A stretch of 64,000 nt of DNA from Endozoicomonas sp. GU-1 (GCF_027366395.1 NZ_CP114771.1:558001-622000); one strand, 5' to 3'. Shown: positions 9,275 through 19,506, numbered from the stretch's first letter. The notes: generated by a model not told the origin, from the sequence alone. Made by a program: numbers and translations.

Positions 9275-12200
9275 CAACATGTGTTCAACGCTGGCACGCC
9301 ATCCCTTGAATGTGACAACGATTTTTGAGTCATGACGGAAGGGGGGGGGATTACTGGCTTTTTTTTTCTCTTCTTTTTTTTGCTTTTTGGTTTGCGTGGT
9401 TGCTGTTCTGCAGGTTCTTCGGCGGTGAAGTAACCTTGTTCTTCCCACCCTTCATCGGCAGTAAAGTATTTCTCATCTGTCTCCCTGCTGGTCAATGATT
9501 CAGAGCCATGCCCCTGTAACGGGATGTTTATCCTGGTCTTTATTTGATCAATACACAGTTTCATTAAGTCCCGGTTGCAAATCTGTTTAAACGGGACTTC
9601 AATGACCTCAAATCCTGCTTTTTGCAACAGTGCGATTTTAAGCAGGGTTGATCCATTCCTGGTTTTGAAGTCACCATTGACGTAATGAAACGGTCCCTGG
9701 ATTTCAATCACAATGTTGTGATCTGGCAGTAGCAGGTCGACTGGAGGTAATGAGTTCAGACTCTTTTCTTCTTCAATCTGCAAAGAGGGAATGCATGATT
9801 GGAGTTGATCACGGAAGTCGGACTGATGTTTTGACATGATTGTCGGGTAACAGGGAGTGGCCGGATAGGCTCTGCCAAGCCAACTGGCAGCCATGACAAG
9901 GATGGATAGATCTTCTTGATTGTCTGGGCAGGTATTTTCCAGCCGGGTAAACAGGTCATCCATGTGCTTTTCAAGCACGTTATTTTTATGGGCATTGGAG
10001 ACCAGAGACATCCTGGCACAGCATACCATGACTCCCCAGAGAGACATAAATATCGTTTGTTGACCGAGCTGAGGATTTTCACTGATTCGGCAGACAAGCG
10101 ATTTGAACGTAGCGGTAACCTCGTTCAGCTCAACAAGCTCACCCATTTTTGCTATGCACCACAGCAGGTTGGCGATATGCTGAGGAATAAACTGGTCTTT
10201 CAGTGCGTTCACGCAGGGCAAGAGTGCAGCCACAGCCTCGTTGAGTTCCGGAACCCGCTCCTTGCCACTGTCCATCAGTTTCGCCATGGCCCACAGGAGG
10301 TTGGTGATCCCCTGGGCATTAAATTGGTCTTTCTGTGCGTTCATGTGGGGCAAAAGTGCGGCCAGGGCCGTTTTGAGCCCTGGTGTCAGCTTCTGGCCGT
10401 TGTCCACCAGTTTCGCCATGGCCCACAGGAGGTTGACGATTTCCTGTGGTTTAAAGTTAGCTTGATATGCGTTCACGTGAGTCAACAGCGTGGCCACAGC
10501 AGCTTTGAGATCTGGTGTCCACTCCCCGTTGTCCACCAGTTTCGCCATAGCCCATAGCAGGTTGGCGATCTGCTGAGGATTAAATTGCTCTTCCTGTGTC
10601 TGCACGTGGGGCAACAGCGCGGCCACGGCCTCTTTGAGCATTGGTGTCCGCTCCAGCCCGTTGTCCACCAGTTTCGCCATGGCCCACAGCAGGTTGGCGA
10701 TCTGCTGAGGAGTAAATTGGTCTAACTGGGTGCTCATGTGGGTCAACAGCGAGGCCACAGCATCGTTCAGCCCTTGTGTCCGCTCCAGCCCGTTGTCCAC
10801 CAGTTTCGCCATGGCCCACATCAGGTTGGCGATGCCCTGGGCACTGAATTGGTCTTTCTTTGCCTTCACACAGGGCAACAGCCCGGTTATGGCCTCGTTG
10901 AGATCTGATGTCTGCTCAAAGCCGTTGTCCACCAGTTTCGCCATGGCCCAGAACAGGTTGGCTATTTCCTGTGGGTTGAAGTTAGCTGTCTGTTCACTCA
11001 TTTGGGGTAACAGGGCAACCACCGCTTCTGTGAGCCCACGGGTCTGCTCATGCCCGTTCTCCACCAGTTTCGCCATGGCCCAGAACAGGTTGGCAATGCC
11101 CTGGGTACTAAATTGGTCTTTCTGTGCGTGCACGAGGTACAATAGCACAGCCACGGCCTCTTTGAGCCCTGGTGTCCGTTTCTGCCCGTTGTCCACCAGT
11201 TTCGCCATGGCCCACAGCAGGTTGGTGATACCCTGGGCCTTAAATTGGTCTTTTTTTGCCTGCACGCAGGGCAACAGCACGGCCACGGCCTTTTTGAGCC
11301 CGGGTGTCTGCTCCTGACCGATGTCCAACAGTTTCGCCATGACCCACAGCAGATTGGCGATATGCTGAGGAATAAACTGGTCTATTTTTGCCTTCACGTA
11401 GGGTAACATTGTGGCCACAGCCGTGATCAGTTCTGGTACCCACTGCTGACCGCTGTCCACCAGTTTCCCCATGGCCCAAAGCAGGTTGGCGATGCCCTGG
11501 GCACTGAATTGGTCTTTCTTTGCATTCATATGGGGCAACAGCGCGGCCACGGCCTTTTTGAGCTCTTGTGTCTGCTTCTGCCCGTTGTCCACCAGTTTCG
11601 CCATGGCCCACAGCAGGTTGGCGATTTCCTGTGGAGTAAAGTGAGCCTTCTGAATGTTAACGAGGGACATCAGCGCGGCTACGGCCTGGTTTAGCCCTGG
11701 TGTTCGCGCCTGTCCGCTGTCCAACAGTTTCGCCATGGCCCACAGCAGGTTGGCGCTTTCCTGTGGGTTAAAGCGAGTTTTCTGTCCGCTCACGAGGGGC
11801 ACCAGTGCGGCCACCGCCTTTTTGAACGCTGGTGTCTGCTCCAGCCCGGTGTCCGCCAGTTTCGCCATGGCCCAGAACAGGTTGGCGATACCCTGGGGAC
11901 TAAACTGGTTTTTCTTTGCGTTCACTTGGTGCAAAAGCAGGGTCAGGGACTCTTTGAGTTCTGGTGTCCGCTCCTGCCCGTTGTTCACCAGTTTCGCCAT
12001 GGCCCACAGCAGGTTGACGATTTCCTGTGGGTTAAAGTGATTTTTCAGTGGTTTCACCTGGGGCAACAGCGTGGCCACCGTTTCTTTGAGCTTTGGTGCT
12101 AACTCCCCGTTATCTAACAGTTTCGCCATGGCCCACAACAGGTTGGCGATACCCTGGGCATTAAATTGCTCTTTCTGTGCGTTCACATGGGGCAGAAGTG

Positions 12201-13161
12201 CGGCCAGGGCCTCTTTGAGTTCTGGTGTCCGCTCCTGCCCGTTGCTTACCAGTTTCGCCATGGCCCACAGCAGGCTGACGATTTCCTGTGGATCAAAGTT
12301 AGCTTTCTGTGCGTTTACCTGGGGCAACAGCGCGGGCACAGCTTCTTTGAGCTGGGGTGTCCACTCCCAGTTGTTCACCAGTTTCGCCGTGGCCCACAGC
12401 AGGTTGGCGATTCCCTGGGCACCAAATTGGTCTTTGTTTGTGTTTACGCGGGACAACAGCACGGCCACAGCCTCTTTGAGCTCTGGTGTCAGCTCCTGCC
12501 CTCGGTCCACCAGTTTCGCCATGGCCCACAGCAGATTGGTTATGCCCTGGGGATCAATATTCCTCCTCGCTTTAGTTTTTTGGTTGCAGTTAAATATTAT
12601 TGCATCAAGTAGCGTTGACAATAAGGCAGCTTGTGTACGCGTAACGCGCTCATCCATAGGTTTATGAGGGGTAAAGACCCCGGCTGAAGTCAATGAATGA
12701 AATGTTGTCGTCAGGCTTCGCCAATTCCAGCTCCGTGTTGCGGTAAAATTGTGCAGTAAACGTATCAGCTGGAGTTGTTCAGCTCGATTTAGAGGTCTTT
12801 GAGAAGCTGACGCATATTTTTTAATTGAACTGGCATATTGTCCGTGATATCTACCATCATAGTGATAACCCATGTGATCCGATTTTCTCACCAGACTTTC
12901 CATTACCTCCTGTTTGACAAGGGCATTAAAATTCTGTGCAGGGTTTACTGAACGGTGCTGCAGATCTTGAGAAGAGCTTGCGCTCGAAGAATGGTGAAAT
13001 TTGTTGACCTCCGGCGTATTGCAGAGGGAATTATCCCACTTTCTGACTGTGCCATGTCTGTATCGCCCCCCCGATGAAGAAGCGACACGGTCATCCTGTT
13101 GGTTGTAATCATTACCTGATTTTGCGTATTTACCACTGATACCAGCAGAGCTTCTATCCAT
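9268..13161 (-). CDS. OPR-like repeat/RAP domain protein, copy 5 (1297 aa, 18 repeats)
   Basis: This is the longest copy. Eighteen repeats (residues about 206-994) follow the N-terminal region (MDRSSAGISGKYAKSG). Repeats 2, 4 and 16 are 43 residues, each missing one residue in the DNG-E-W/L segment. Several repeats have NLFW in place of NLLW, as in copy 6. The RAP domain begins near 1135 (VDLLLPDHNIVIEIQGPFHY). The tail is the longest in the array: acidic/aromatic spacers (DEKYFTADEGW, GYFTAEEP), then a Lys-rich block (KPKSKKKKRKKKP). It then reads on through what is spacer DNA after other copies, ending ALNTCCS at 9268, because a run of nine C on the coding strand (plus strand G9, 9341-9349) puts it in another frame. 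Only 17 bp separate its stop from the ATG of copy 4. Confidence 0.9.
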   Translation of the reverse strand: MDRSSAGISGKYAKSGNDYNQQDDRVASSSGGRYRHGTVRKWDNSLCNTPEVNKFHHSSSASSSQDLQHRSVNPAQNFNALVKQEVMESLVRKSDHMGYHYDGRYHGQYASSIKKYASASQRPLNRAEQLQLIRLLHNFTATRSWNWRSLTTTFHSLTSAGVFTPHKPMDERVTRTQAALLSTLLDAIIFNCNQKTKARRNIDPQGITNLLWAMAKLVDRGQELTPELKEAVAVLLSRVNTNKDQFGAQGIANLLWATAKLVNNWEWTPQLKEAVPALLPQVNAQKANFDPQEIVSLLWAMAKLVSNGQERTPELKEALAALLPHVNAQKEQFNAQGIANLLWAMAKLLDNGELAPKLKETVATLLPQVKPLKNHFNPQEIVNLLWAMAKLVNNGQERTPELKESLTLLLHQVNAKKNQFSPQGIANLFWAMAKLADTGLEQTPAFKKAVAALVPLVSGQKTRFNPQESANLLWAMAKLLDSGQARTPGLNQAVAALMSLVNIQKAHFTPQEIANLLWAMAKLVDNGQKQTQELKKAVAALLPHMNAKKDQFSAQGIANLLWAMGKLVDSGQQWVPELITAVATMLPYVKAKIDQFIPQHIANLLWVMAKLLDIGQEQTPGLKKAVAVLLPCVQAKKDQFKAQGITNLLWAMAKLVDNGQKRTPGLKEAVAVLLYLVHAQKDQFSTQGIANLFWAMAKLVENGHEQTRGLTEAVVALLPQMSEQTANFNPQEIANLFWAMAKLVDNGFEQTSDLNEAITGLLPCVKAKKDQFSAQGIANLMWAMAKLVDNGLERTQGLNDAVASLLTHMSTQLDQFTPQQIANLLWAMAKLVDNGLERTPMLKEAVAALLPHVQTQEEQFNPQQIANLLWAMAKLVDNGEWTPDLKAAVATLLTHVNAYQANFKPQEIVNLLWAMAKLVDNGQKLTPGLKTALAALLPHMNAQKDQFNAQGITNLLWAMAKLMDSGKERVPELNEAVAALLPCVNALKDQFIPQHIANLLWCIAKMGELVELNEVTATFKSLVCRISENPQLGQQTIFMSLWGVMVCCARMSLVSNAHKNNVLEKHMDDLFTRLENTCPDNQEDLSILVMAASWLGRAYPATPCYPTIMSKHQSDFRDQLQSCIPSLQIEEEKSLNSLPPVDLLLPDHNIVIEIQGPFHYVNGDFKTRNGSTLLKIALLQKAGFEVIEVPFKQICNRDLMKLCIDQIKTRINIPLQGHGSESLTSRETDEKYFTADEGWEEQGYFTAEEPAEQQPRKPKSKKKKRKKKPVIPPPSVMTQKSLSHSRDGVPALNTCCS

Positions 13162-13233
13162 AATGATATTTCATTAAATCATGAAAATATAAAAGGCAGA
13201 CTGTTATTCTGTTCAGAAGTTCATTTTACTGAA
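13162..13233 (-). promoter_or_regulatory. Conserved leader of copy 5
   Basis: More diverged than most: aatgatattt next to the ATG, aaatcatg for aattcatg, and the palindrome damaged (ggcagactgttattctg). 13234-13374 is spacer; it includes attcatgaacaacatg (13316-13331), the sequence that follows the truncated leader of copy 4. Confidence 0.5.
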
Positions 13234-13374
13234 ATGTCGATAAAACCAGGTGTTTGGGGATACACATCGACTCCTGATGTTATCCATCCGTTATTTGCAG
13301 ATCATCCGGGGCGAAATTCATGAACAACATGTGTTCTGACACTCATTCCCTTGAATGTGAAAACGGTGCTTGAG

Positions 13375-16284
13375 TCACAATGGAAGGGGGGAGATTACTG
13401 GCTTTTTTTTTCTCTTTCTTGTTCTACTTTTTGGTTTACCTGGTTGCTCTGCCCTATGTTCTTCGACGGTTAAGTAACGGTGGTCTTGCCATCCTGCATC
13501 GGCAGCAAAGTATGCCTCATCTGTCCCTGGGCGTGTAAATGATTCAGAGCCATGTCCCTGTGACGGGGTGTTCACCCTGGTCTTTATTCGATGAATACAT
13601 CGTTTGATTAAATCCCGGCTACAGAGCTGGTTAACCGGGATTTCAATAACCTCAAATCCTGCTTTTTGCAGCAGTGCAATTTTAAGCAGAGTCGAACCAT
13701 TCCGGGTTTTGAAATCTCTACGCACGTAATGAAAGGGTCCCTGAATTTCAATCACAATGTTGAGATCTGGCAGTAACAGGTCAACCGGAGGTAATGAGTT
13801 CAGACTCTTTTCTTCTTCTATCTTCAAAGAGGGAAAGCATGATTGGAGTTGATCGCGAAAATCAGATTGAAGTTTTGACCTGGTAGTCTGGTAATGAGGG
13901 ACGACCGGACACGGTCTGCCGAGCCAACTTGCGGCCATGGCAATGATGTGTTGATCTTCTTCATTGTCCGGGCATGCATTCTCCAGGCGAGTAAAGAGAT
14001 CATCCATGTGCATTTCAAGTACGTTATTTTTATTGGCATTGGCGACCAGAGATAACCTGGCACAGCATACCATTACTCCCCAGATCGACATCAGGATATC
14101 TTGCGTGGAGAGTAGAGGGTTTTCATGGGTTCTGTAGACAAGAGATTCGAACATAGAGGTAACCGCGTTCACCTCAATGAGCTCACCCAGTTTCGCTATG
14201 GCCCACAGCAGGCAGGCAATATCCATTGGTTTAAAGTTAGCCTTCTGTGCGTTTACGTTGGATAACAGCGCGTTGACAGCTTCTTTGAGCCCTGATGTTT
14301 GCTCTTGCCCGTTGTCCACCAGTTTTGCCATGGCCCAAAACAGGTTGGCAATTTCCTGGGCATTAAATTTGTTTTTCTGTGTGTTCATGTGGGGCAACAG
14401 CGCGGCCACGGTCCCTTTCAGTTCTGCTGTTAGCACCACCCCCTTGTTCACCAGTTTCACCATGCCCCACAGCAGATTGGCGATTTCCTGTGGCTTAAAG
14501 TTAGCTTTCTGTGCGTTCATGAGGGGCAACATGCCAACCACGGCCTTGTGTAGCCCTGGTAACTGCCCTTGCCCGTTGTCCACCAGTTTCGCCATGGCCC
14601 AGAACAGGTTGGCGATAGCCTGGGCATTAAATTGGTCTTTATATGTATTCACGTGAGGTAACAGTGCGGTGACAGCTTCTTTGAGACCTGGCGTCGGATC
14701 CAGCCCGTTGTCCACCAGCTTCGCCATGGCCCAGAGCATGTTGGCGATACCTTTTGGCTTAAAGTTTGCCTTCTGTGCGTTTACGCCATGCAACAGCGTG
14801 GCTATGGCCGCTTTGAGCTGTGCTGTCTGCTCCTGCCCGTTGTCCACCAGTTTCGCCATGGCCCACAGCATGTTGGCAATATCCCGTGGTTTGTAAGCTT
14901 TCTGTGGGTTCACGCTGGGCAATAGCGCGGCTACGGCCTTTTTGAGCTCTGGTGTCCGTTTCTGCCCATTGTCCACCAGCTTTGCCATGGCCCACAGCAG
15001 GTTGGCGGTTTCCTTTGATTTAAAGTTAGCTTTCTGTACGTTCACGTGGGGCAACAGCGCGGACACGGCTTTGTTGATGTCTGGTGTTTGCTGCTGGTCA
15101 AGGTCCACCAGTTTCGCCATGGCCCACAGCAGGTTGGCGATTTCCTGTGAGTTAAAGTCAGCTTTCTGTGCGTTAATGTGAGGTAACAGTGCGGCTAAGG
15201 CCTCGTTGAACTCTGGTGTCCGCTCGTGCCCGTGGTCCACCAGTTTTGCCATGGCCCACAGCAGGTTAGTGATTTCCTGTGGTTTACAGTGAGCTTTCTG
15301 TGTGATCACGTGGGGCAACAGCGCAACCACGGTTTCTTTGAGCGATGGTGTCAGCTCCAGCCCGTTGTCCACCAATTTCGCCATGGCCCATAGCAGGTTG
15401 GCGATACCCTGCGCATTAAATTGGTATTTCAGTGCGTTAACGTGGGGAAACAGCGCGGGCACTGCCTCTTTGAGCTCTGCTGTCCGCTCCTGCCCGTGGT
15501 TCATCAGTTTTGCCATGGCCCACAGCAGGTTAACGATATGCTGAGGATTAAATTGGTCTTTCTGTGCGTTCACGTGGGGTAACAGCGCAGCCAGAGCCTC
15601 TTTGAGTCCTGATGTCCACTCTTGCCCATTGCTCACCAGTTTTGCCATGGCCCACATCAGGTTGGCGATTCCCTGGGCATCAATATCACTGGCTTCAGGT
15701 TTTTGGGTGCACTTGAATATTAATGCATCAAGCAGCGTTGACAATAAGGCCGCTTGAGTAAGCTGAACCAGCTGATCCATGGGTTTATGAAGGGTAAAAA
15801 CACCCGCTGAGGTAAATGAATGAAGTGTTGTTGTCAGACTTAGCCAATTCCAGCTCCGCGTTGCTGTAAAATTTTGCAGCACATTTATCAGCTGGCTTTG
15901 TTCCGCTCGATTTAACGGTCTTTTAGCAGCTGACGTGTATTTTTTAATGGAACTGGCGTATTGGCCGTGATGCCTCCCATCATAGCGATGACCGAGCCGA
16001 TCAGATTTACTCACCAGGCCATCCATTGTTTCCTGTTTGACGAGGGGCTTAAAATCTTGAGCAGGGTTTACCAAACGGCACTGTAGATGTTGTGAGGAGC
16101 GTACGGCAGAAGATCGGTAAAATTTATCACGCCCCGGGTTAGTGCGGGGGGGATTATTCCATTGTCTGACTGTAGCATGTCTGTATCGCCCACGCCCTGA
16201 ATAAGCGGTATGGTCATCCGGTTGGTTGTAACTATTACCTGATCCTGCGTATTGACCACCGATACCAGCAGAGCTTCTATGCAT
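13375..16284 (-). CDS. OPR-like repeat/RAP domain protein, copy 6 (969 aa, 11 repeats)
   Basis: The N-terminus is MHRSSAGIGGQYAGSGNSYN, a variant start shared with copies 7-9, while the linker, RAP and tail resemble copy 5. Eleven repeats (about 205-687) are more divergent than elsewhere, with KVVNKGVVLT-like departures and NMLW and NLFW cores. Repeat 6 is 43 residues: its loop reads QKAYKPR, so the phenylalanine usually at position 41 is lost. The cap reads GELIEVN. RAP starts near 828 (VDLLLPDLNIVIEIQGPFHYVRRDF). The tail holds DEAYFAADAGW, a YLTVEEH block and a basic run SRTRKRKKKP, ending PLPL. A 213 bp gap to copy 5 holds copy 5's leader and about 140 bp of spacer. Confidence 0.9.
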   Translation of the reverse strand: MHRSSAGIGGQYAGSGNSYNQPDDHTAYSGRGRYRHATVRQWNNPPRTNPGRDKFYRSSAVRSSQHLQCRLVNPAQDFKPLVKQETMDGLVSKSDRLGHRYDGRHHGQYASSIKKYTSAAKRPLNRAEQSQLINVLQNFTATRSWNWLSLTTTLHSFTSAGVFTLHKPMDQLVQLTQAALLSTLLDALIFKCTQKPEASDIDAQGIANLMWAMAKLVSNGQEWTSGLKEALAALLPHVNAQKDQFNPQHIVNLLWAMAKLMNHGQERTAELKEAVPALFPHVNALKYQFNAQGIANLLWAMAKLVDNGLELTPSLKETVVALLPHVITQKAHCKPQEITNLLWAMAKLVDHGHERTPEFNEALAALLPHINAQKADFNSQEIANLLWAMAKLVDLDQQQTPDINKAVSALLPHVNVQKANFKSKETANLLWAMAKLVDNGQKRTPELKKAVAALLPSVNPQKAYKPRDIANMLWAMAKLVDNGQEQTAQLKAAIATLLHGVNAQKANFKPKGIANMLWAMAKLVDNGLDPTPGLKEAVTALLPHVNTYKDQFNAQAIANLFWAMAKLVDNGQGQLPGLHKAVVGMLPLMNAQKANFKPQEIANLLWGMVKLVNKGVVLTAELKGTVAALLPHMNTQKNKFNAQEIANLFWAMAKLVDNGQEQTSGLKEAVNALLSNVNAQKANFKPMDIACLLWAIAKLGELIEVNAVTSMFESLVYRTHENPLLSTQDILMSIWGVMVCCARLSLVANANKNNVLEMHMDDLFTRLENACPDNEEDQHIIAMAASWLGRPCPVVPHYQTTRSKLQSDFRDQLQSCFPSLKIEEEKSLNSLPPVDLLLPDLNIVIEIQGPFHYVRRDFKTRNGSTLLKIALLQKAGFEVIEIPVNQLCSRDLIKRCIHRIKTRVNTPSQGHGSESFTRPGTDEAYFAADAGWQDHRYLTVEEHRAEQPGKPKSRTRKRKKKPVISPLPL

Positions 16285-16356
16285 AATTATATTTCATTAT
16301 TTCATGAAAATATAAAAAGTAGACTGCTGTTCTGCTCAGAAGTTCATTTTGCTGAA
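16285..16356 (-). promoter_or_regulatory. Conserved leader of copy 6
   Basis: One palindrome arm is changed (aagtagactgctg), and atttcatg stands for aattcatg. The other elements match. 16357-16518 is spacer without a recognisable terminator. Confidence 0.55.
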
Positions 16357-16518
16357 ATGTCGATAACAGCAAACGGTTGGGGATACTCATCTACCCCTGA
16401 TGCCATCAACCCGTTATTGCCAAATCATCCGGGGCGAGATGCATGGGTGACAGGGGTTCAATGCTGGTACTTCTCTGAATGTGAAAACGGTTCTTGAATC
16501 ATGATGGAAGGGTGGAGC

Positions 16519-19272
16519 TTACTGGCTTTTTTCTCGTCCTTTTTTCCTTTTTCTCCTTTTTGGTTTACCTGTTTGTTCTTCTGAAGGTTCTTTGGCGGTT
16601 AAGTAACTGTGATCTTGCCGTCTTTTATCGGTCGTAACGTAGGCCTCATCACTGTTAAGTGGTACAGAATGACCCTGTGGCGGGATGCCTGCCCTGGTCT
16701 TTATCTGGTCAATATAGAATTTTATTGAATCCTGATTCCGAAGCACGTTGGCCGGGATTTCAATGACTTCAAATCCTGATTTTTTCAGCAGTGCGATGTT
16801 CAGCAGAGTCGAACCCTTCCTGGTTTTGAAATCAGCACTTGTGTAATGAGATGGTCCCTGAATTTCAATCACCATGTTGTGATCGGGCAGTAGCAGGTCA
16901 ACCGGAGGCAATAAGTTCAGACACTTTTCTTCTTCAATCCTTAGAGAGGGAATGCATGATTGGAGTTGATCACGGAAATTGGATTGAGGTTTTGAAATGC
17001 TTGTCGGGTAATGGGGGATGATCGGACACGTTCTGCCCAGCCAACTTGCGGCCATGGCAATGATGGATTGATCATCTTCATTGTCGGGGGATGTATTTCC
17101 CAGGCGCGCAAACAGGTCATCCATGTGTTTTTCAAGCGCATTATTTTTATTGGCAGTGGCGACCAGAGATAACCTGGCACAGCATACCATGACGCCCCAG
17201 AGAGCCATCAATATGGCTTGCTGAGAGAGCCGGGGAGTTTCACGGATTCGGAAGACAAGCGATGCGCACGTGGCGGTAAACTCGTTCAGCTCAATGAGTT
17301 CACCCAGTTTTGCCATGGCCCACAGCAGGTTAGTGATACCCTGAGGATTAAATTGGTCCTTCAGTGCCTTCACATGGGGCAACAGCGCAGCCACAGCCTC
17401 ATTGAACTCTGGTGTCTGGTCCTTTTTGCTGTCTACCAGTTTCGCTATGGCCCACAGCAGGTTGGCGATTTCCTGGGGGGTAAAATGAGCTTTTTGTGCG
17501 TTCACATGGGGCAACAGGGCGGCCACAACATCATTGAACTCTGGCGTCCGTTCCTGCCCGTTGTCCACCAGTTTTGCCATGGCCCATAGCAGGTTGACGA
17601 TTTCCTGTGGGTTAAAGTTAGCTTTCTGTGCGTTCATGTGTGGCAACAGCGCGGCCACGGCCCCGTTGAGTTCTGGTGTCTGCTCCAGCCCGTTGTCCAC
17701 CAGTTTCGCGATGGCCCACAGCAGATTGGCAATATGTTGAGGAATAAATTGTTCTTTCTTTGCGTTCACGCGGGGCAGTAATGCGGTCACGACTCCGTTG
17801 AGCCTTGCTGTCAGCTCCAGCCCGTTGTCCACCAGTTTCGCCATGGCCCACAGCAGGTTGGCGATACCCTGTGGTTTAAAGTTCGTTTTCTGTGCGTTCA
17901 CGTGGGGCAATAGCGCCGCCAAGGCCTCCCTGAGATCTGTTGTCTGCTCCAGCCCGTTATCCACCAGTTTTGCCATGGCCCACAGCAGGTTGGCGATTTC
18001 CTGCGAGTTAAGTTTGGCTTTCTGTGCGTTCACCTGGGGCAACAATGTAACCAGAGCCTCTTTGAGCGCTGGTGTTCGCTCCAGCCCGTGTTCAACCAGT
18101 TTTGTTATGGCCCACAGCAGGTTGGCGATTCCCTGTGGTTTAAAGTTCGCTTTCTGTATGTTCACATGTGGCAACAGCGCAGCCACGGCCTCATTGAGCC
18201 CTGGAGTCCGCTCCCGCCCGTTGACCGCCAGTTTCGCCATGGCCCACAGCAGGTTGGCGATCCCCTGAGCATTAAATTGATCTTTTTGTGCGTTCACATG
18301 GGGCAGCAGCGCGGCCATAGCCTCGTTGAGCCCTGGTGTTCGCTCCTGTCCGCTGTCGACCAGTTTCACCATGGCCCACAGCAGGTTGACGATTCCCTGA
18401 GCTTTAAACTGGTCCTTCTGTGCGTTCACGTGAGGCAACAGCGCGGCCACGGTCTCTTTGAACTCTGGTGTCTGCTCCAGCCCGTGTTCAACCAGTTTCG
18501 CCATGGCCCACGGCAGGATGGCAATGCCCTGAGGAATAAATTGGTCCACCTGTGCTTTCACGTGGGGCAATAGCGCGGCCACGGCCTCTTGGAGCCCTGG
18601 TGTGTGCTCCTGCCCGTTGTCTACCAGTTTTGCCATGGCCCACAGCTGGTTGGCGATTCCCCAGGCATCAATGTCCCAAGCTTGAGGTTTTTGATTGCAC
18701 TTGAATATTATTGCATCAAGTAGCGTGGACAATAAGGCAACCTGAGTGTGCCTGACACGCTCATCCACGGGTTTATGAGGGGTAAAAACACCCGCTGAAG
18801 TAAATGCGTAAAGTGTTGTTGTCAGGCTTCGCCAGCTCCAACGCCGTGTGGCGGTATAATTTTGCAAAAAAATCATCAGTTGGCTTTGTTCCGCTCGGGT
18901 TAAGGGGCTTTGCGAAGCTAACGTGTATCTCTTAATTGAATTGGCATATTGACTGTGATTTTTCCCATCATAACGATAACCGAAATGATCAGATTTACTC
19001 ATCAGATCATCCATTATTTCCTGTTTGATGAGGGCATTGAAATCTTGAGCAGGGTTTACTGAACGGCACGGCAGGTTTTGGGACAAGTATGGGGCAGAAG
19101 AGTGGTAAAATTCATTACGTCCCGGAGTAGTGCAGGGGATGTTATCCCTCTTTCTGACGGTGGCATGTCTATATTGTCCACGCCCTGAATAAGCGGCACG
19201 GTCATCCGGTTGGTGGTAATTATTACCGGATCCTGCGTATTGGCCACCGATACCAGCAGAGCTTCTATGCAT
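16519..19272 (-). CDS. OPR-like repeat/RAP domain protein, copy 7 (917 aa, 10 repeats)
   Basis: Ten repeats (about 205-644). It belongs to the copy 7-10 group, marked by YDGKNHSQYANSIKRYTLAS and RRWSWRSLTTTLY in the N-terminal region, by the cap GELIELNEFTATC, and by RAP variants HYTSADFKTRKGSTLL and LKKSGFEVIEIPAN. RAP starts near 785. The tail (about 50 residues) has YVTTDKRRQDHSYLTAKEPSEEQ and then a basic KPKRRKRKKGREKSQ end, which could bind nucleic acid or act as a localisation signal; that is inference. Repeat 2 is unusual (GIAILPW, proline replacing the second leucine of the core). Its 234 bp downstream gap matches in length the gaps after copies 8 and 9. Confidence 0.9.
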   Translation of the reverse strand: MHRSSAGIGGQYAGSGNNYHQPDDRAAYSGRGQYRHATVRKRDNIPCTTPGRNEFYHSSAPYLSQNLPCRSVNPAQDFNALIKQEIMDDLMSKSDHFGYRYDGKNHSQYANSIKRYTLASQSPLTRAEQSQLMIFLQNYTATRRWSWRSLTTTLYAFTSAGVFTPHKPVDERVRHTQVALLSTLLDAIIFKCNQKPQAWDIDAWGIANQLWAMAKLVDNGQEHTPGLQEAVAALLPHVKAQVDQFIPQGIAILPWAMAKLVEHGLEQTPEFKETVAALLPHVNAQKDQFKAQGIVNLLWAMVKLVDSGQERTPGLNEAMAALLPHVNAQKDQFNAQGIANLLWAMAKLAVNGRERTPGLNEAVAALLPHVNIQKANFKPQGIANLLWAITKLVEHGLERTPALKEALVTLLPQVNAQKAKLNSQEIANLLWAMAKLVDNGLEQTTDLREALAALLPHVNAQKTNFKPQGIANLLWAMAKLVDNGLELTARLNGVVTALLPRVNAKKEQFIPQHIANLLWAIAKLVDNGLEQTPELNGAVAALLPHMNAQKANFNPQEIVNLLWAMAKLVDNGQERTPEFNDVVAALLPHVNAQKAHFTPQEIANLLWAIAKLVDSKKDQTPEFNEAVAALLPHVKALKDQFNPQGITNLLWAMAKLGELIELNEFTATCASLVFRIRETPRLSQQAILMALWGVMVCCARLSLVATANKNNALEKHMDDLFARLGNTSPDNEDDQSIIAMAASWLGRTCPIIPHYPTSISKPQSNFRDQLQSCIPSLRIEEEKCLNLLPPVDLLLPDHNMVIEIQGPSHYTSADFKTRKGSTLLNIALLKKSGFEVIEIPANVLRNQDSIKFYIDQIKTRAGIPPQGHSVPLNSDEAYVTTDKRRQDHSYLTAKEPSEEQTGKPKRRKRKKGREKSQ

Positions 19273-19344
19273 AGTTATATTTCATTAATTCATGAAAATA
19301 TAAAAAACAGACTGCTGTTCTGTTCAGAAGTTCATTTTGCTGAA
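19273..19344 (-). promoter_or_regulatory. Conserved leader of copy 7
   Basis: Identical to the leaders of copies 8 and 9, including agttatattt next to the ATG and aacagactgctg in the palindrome. The remainder of the gap (19345-19506) also matches the gaps after copies 9 and 7, so spacers were duplicated with the genes. Confidence 0.55.
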
Positions 19345-19506
19345 ATATCGATAAAACCACACGGCTGGGGATACTCATTGACTCCTGATGCCACCCATTC
19401 GTTATTTCCAAATCATCCGGGGTGAGATGCATGGGCAACAGGTGTTCAACGCTGGCACTGCCTTGAATATGAAAATGGTTCTTGAATCATGATGGGAGGG
19501 AGGAGC

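Noticed and set aside
19345-19506. Rho-independent terminators or small RNAs in the 234 bp spacers
   Set aside because: No GC-rich stem followed by a T run was found on the minus strand by eye. The sequences match each other but show no obvious structure.
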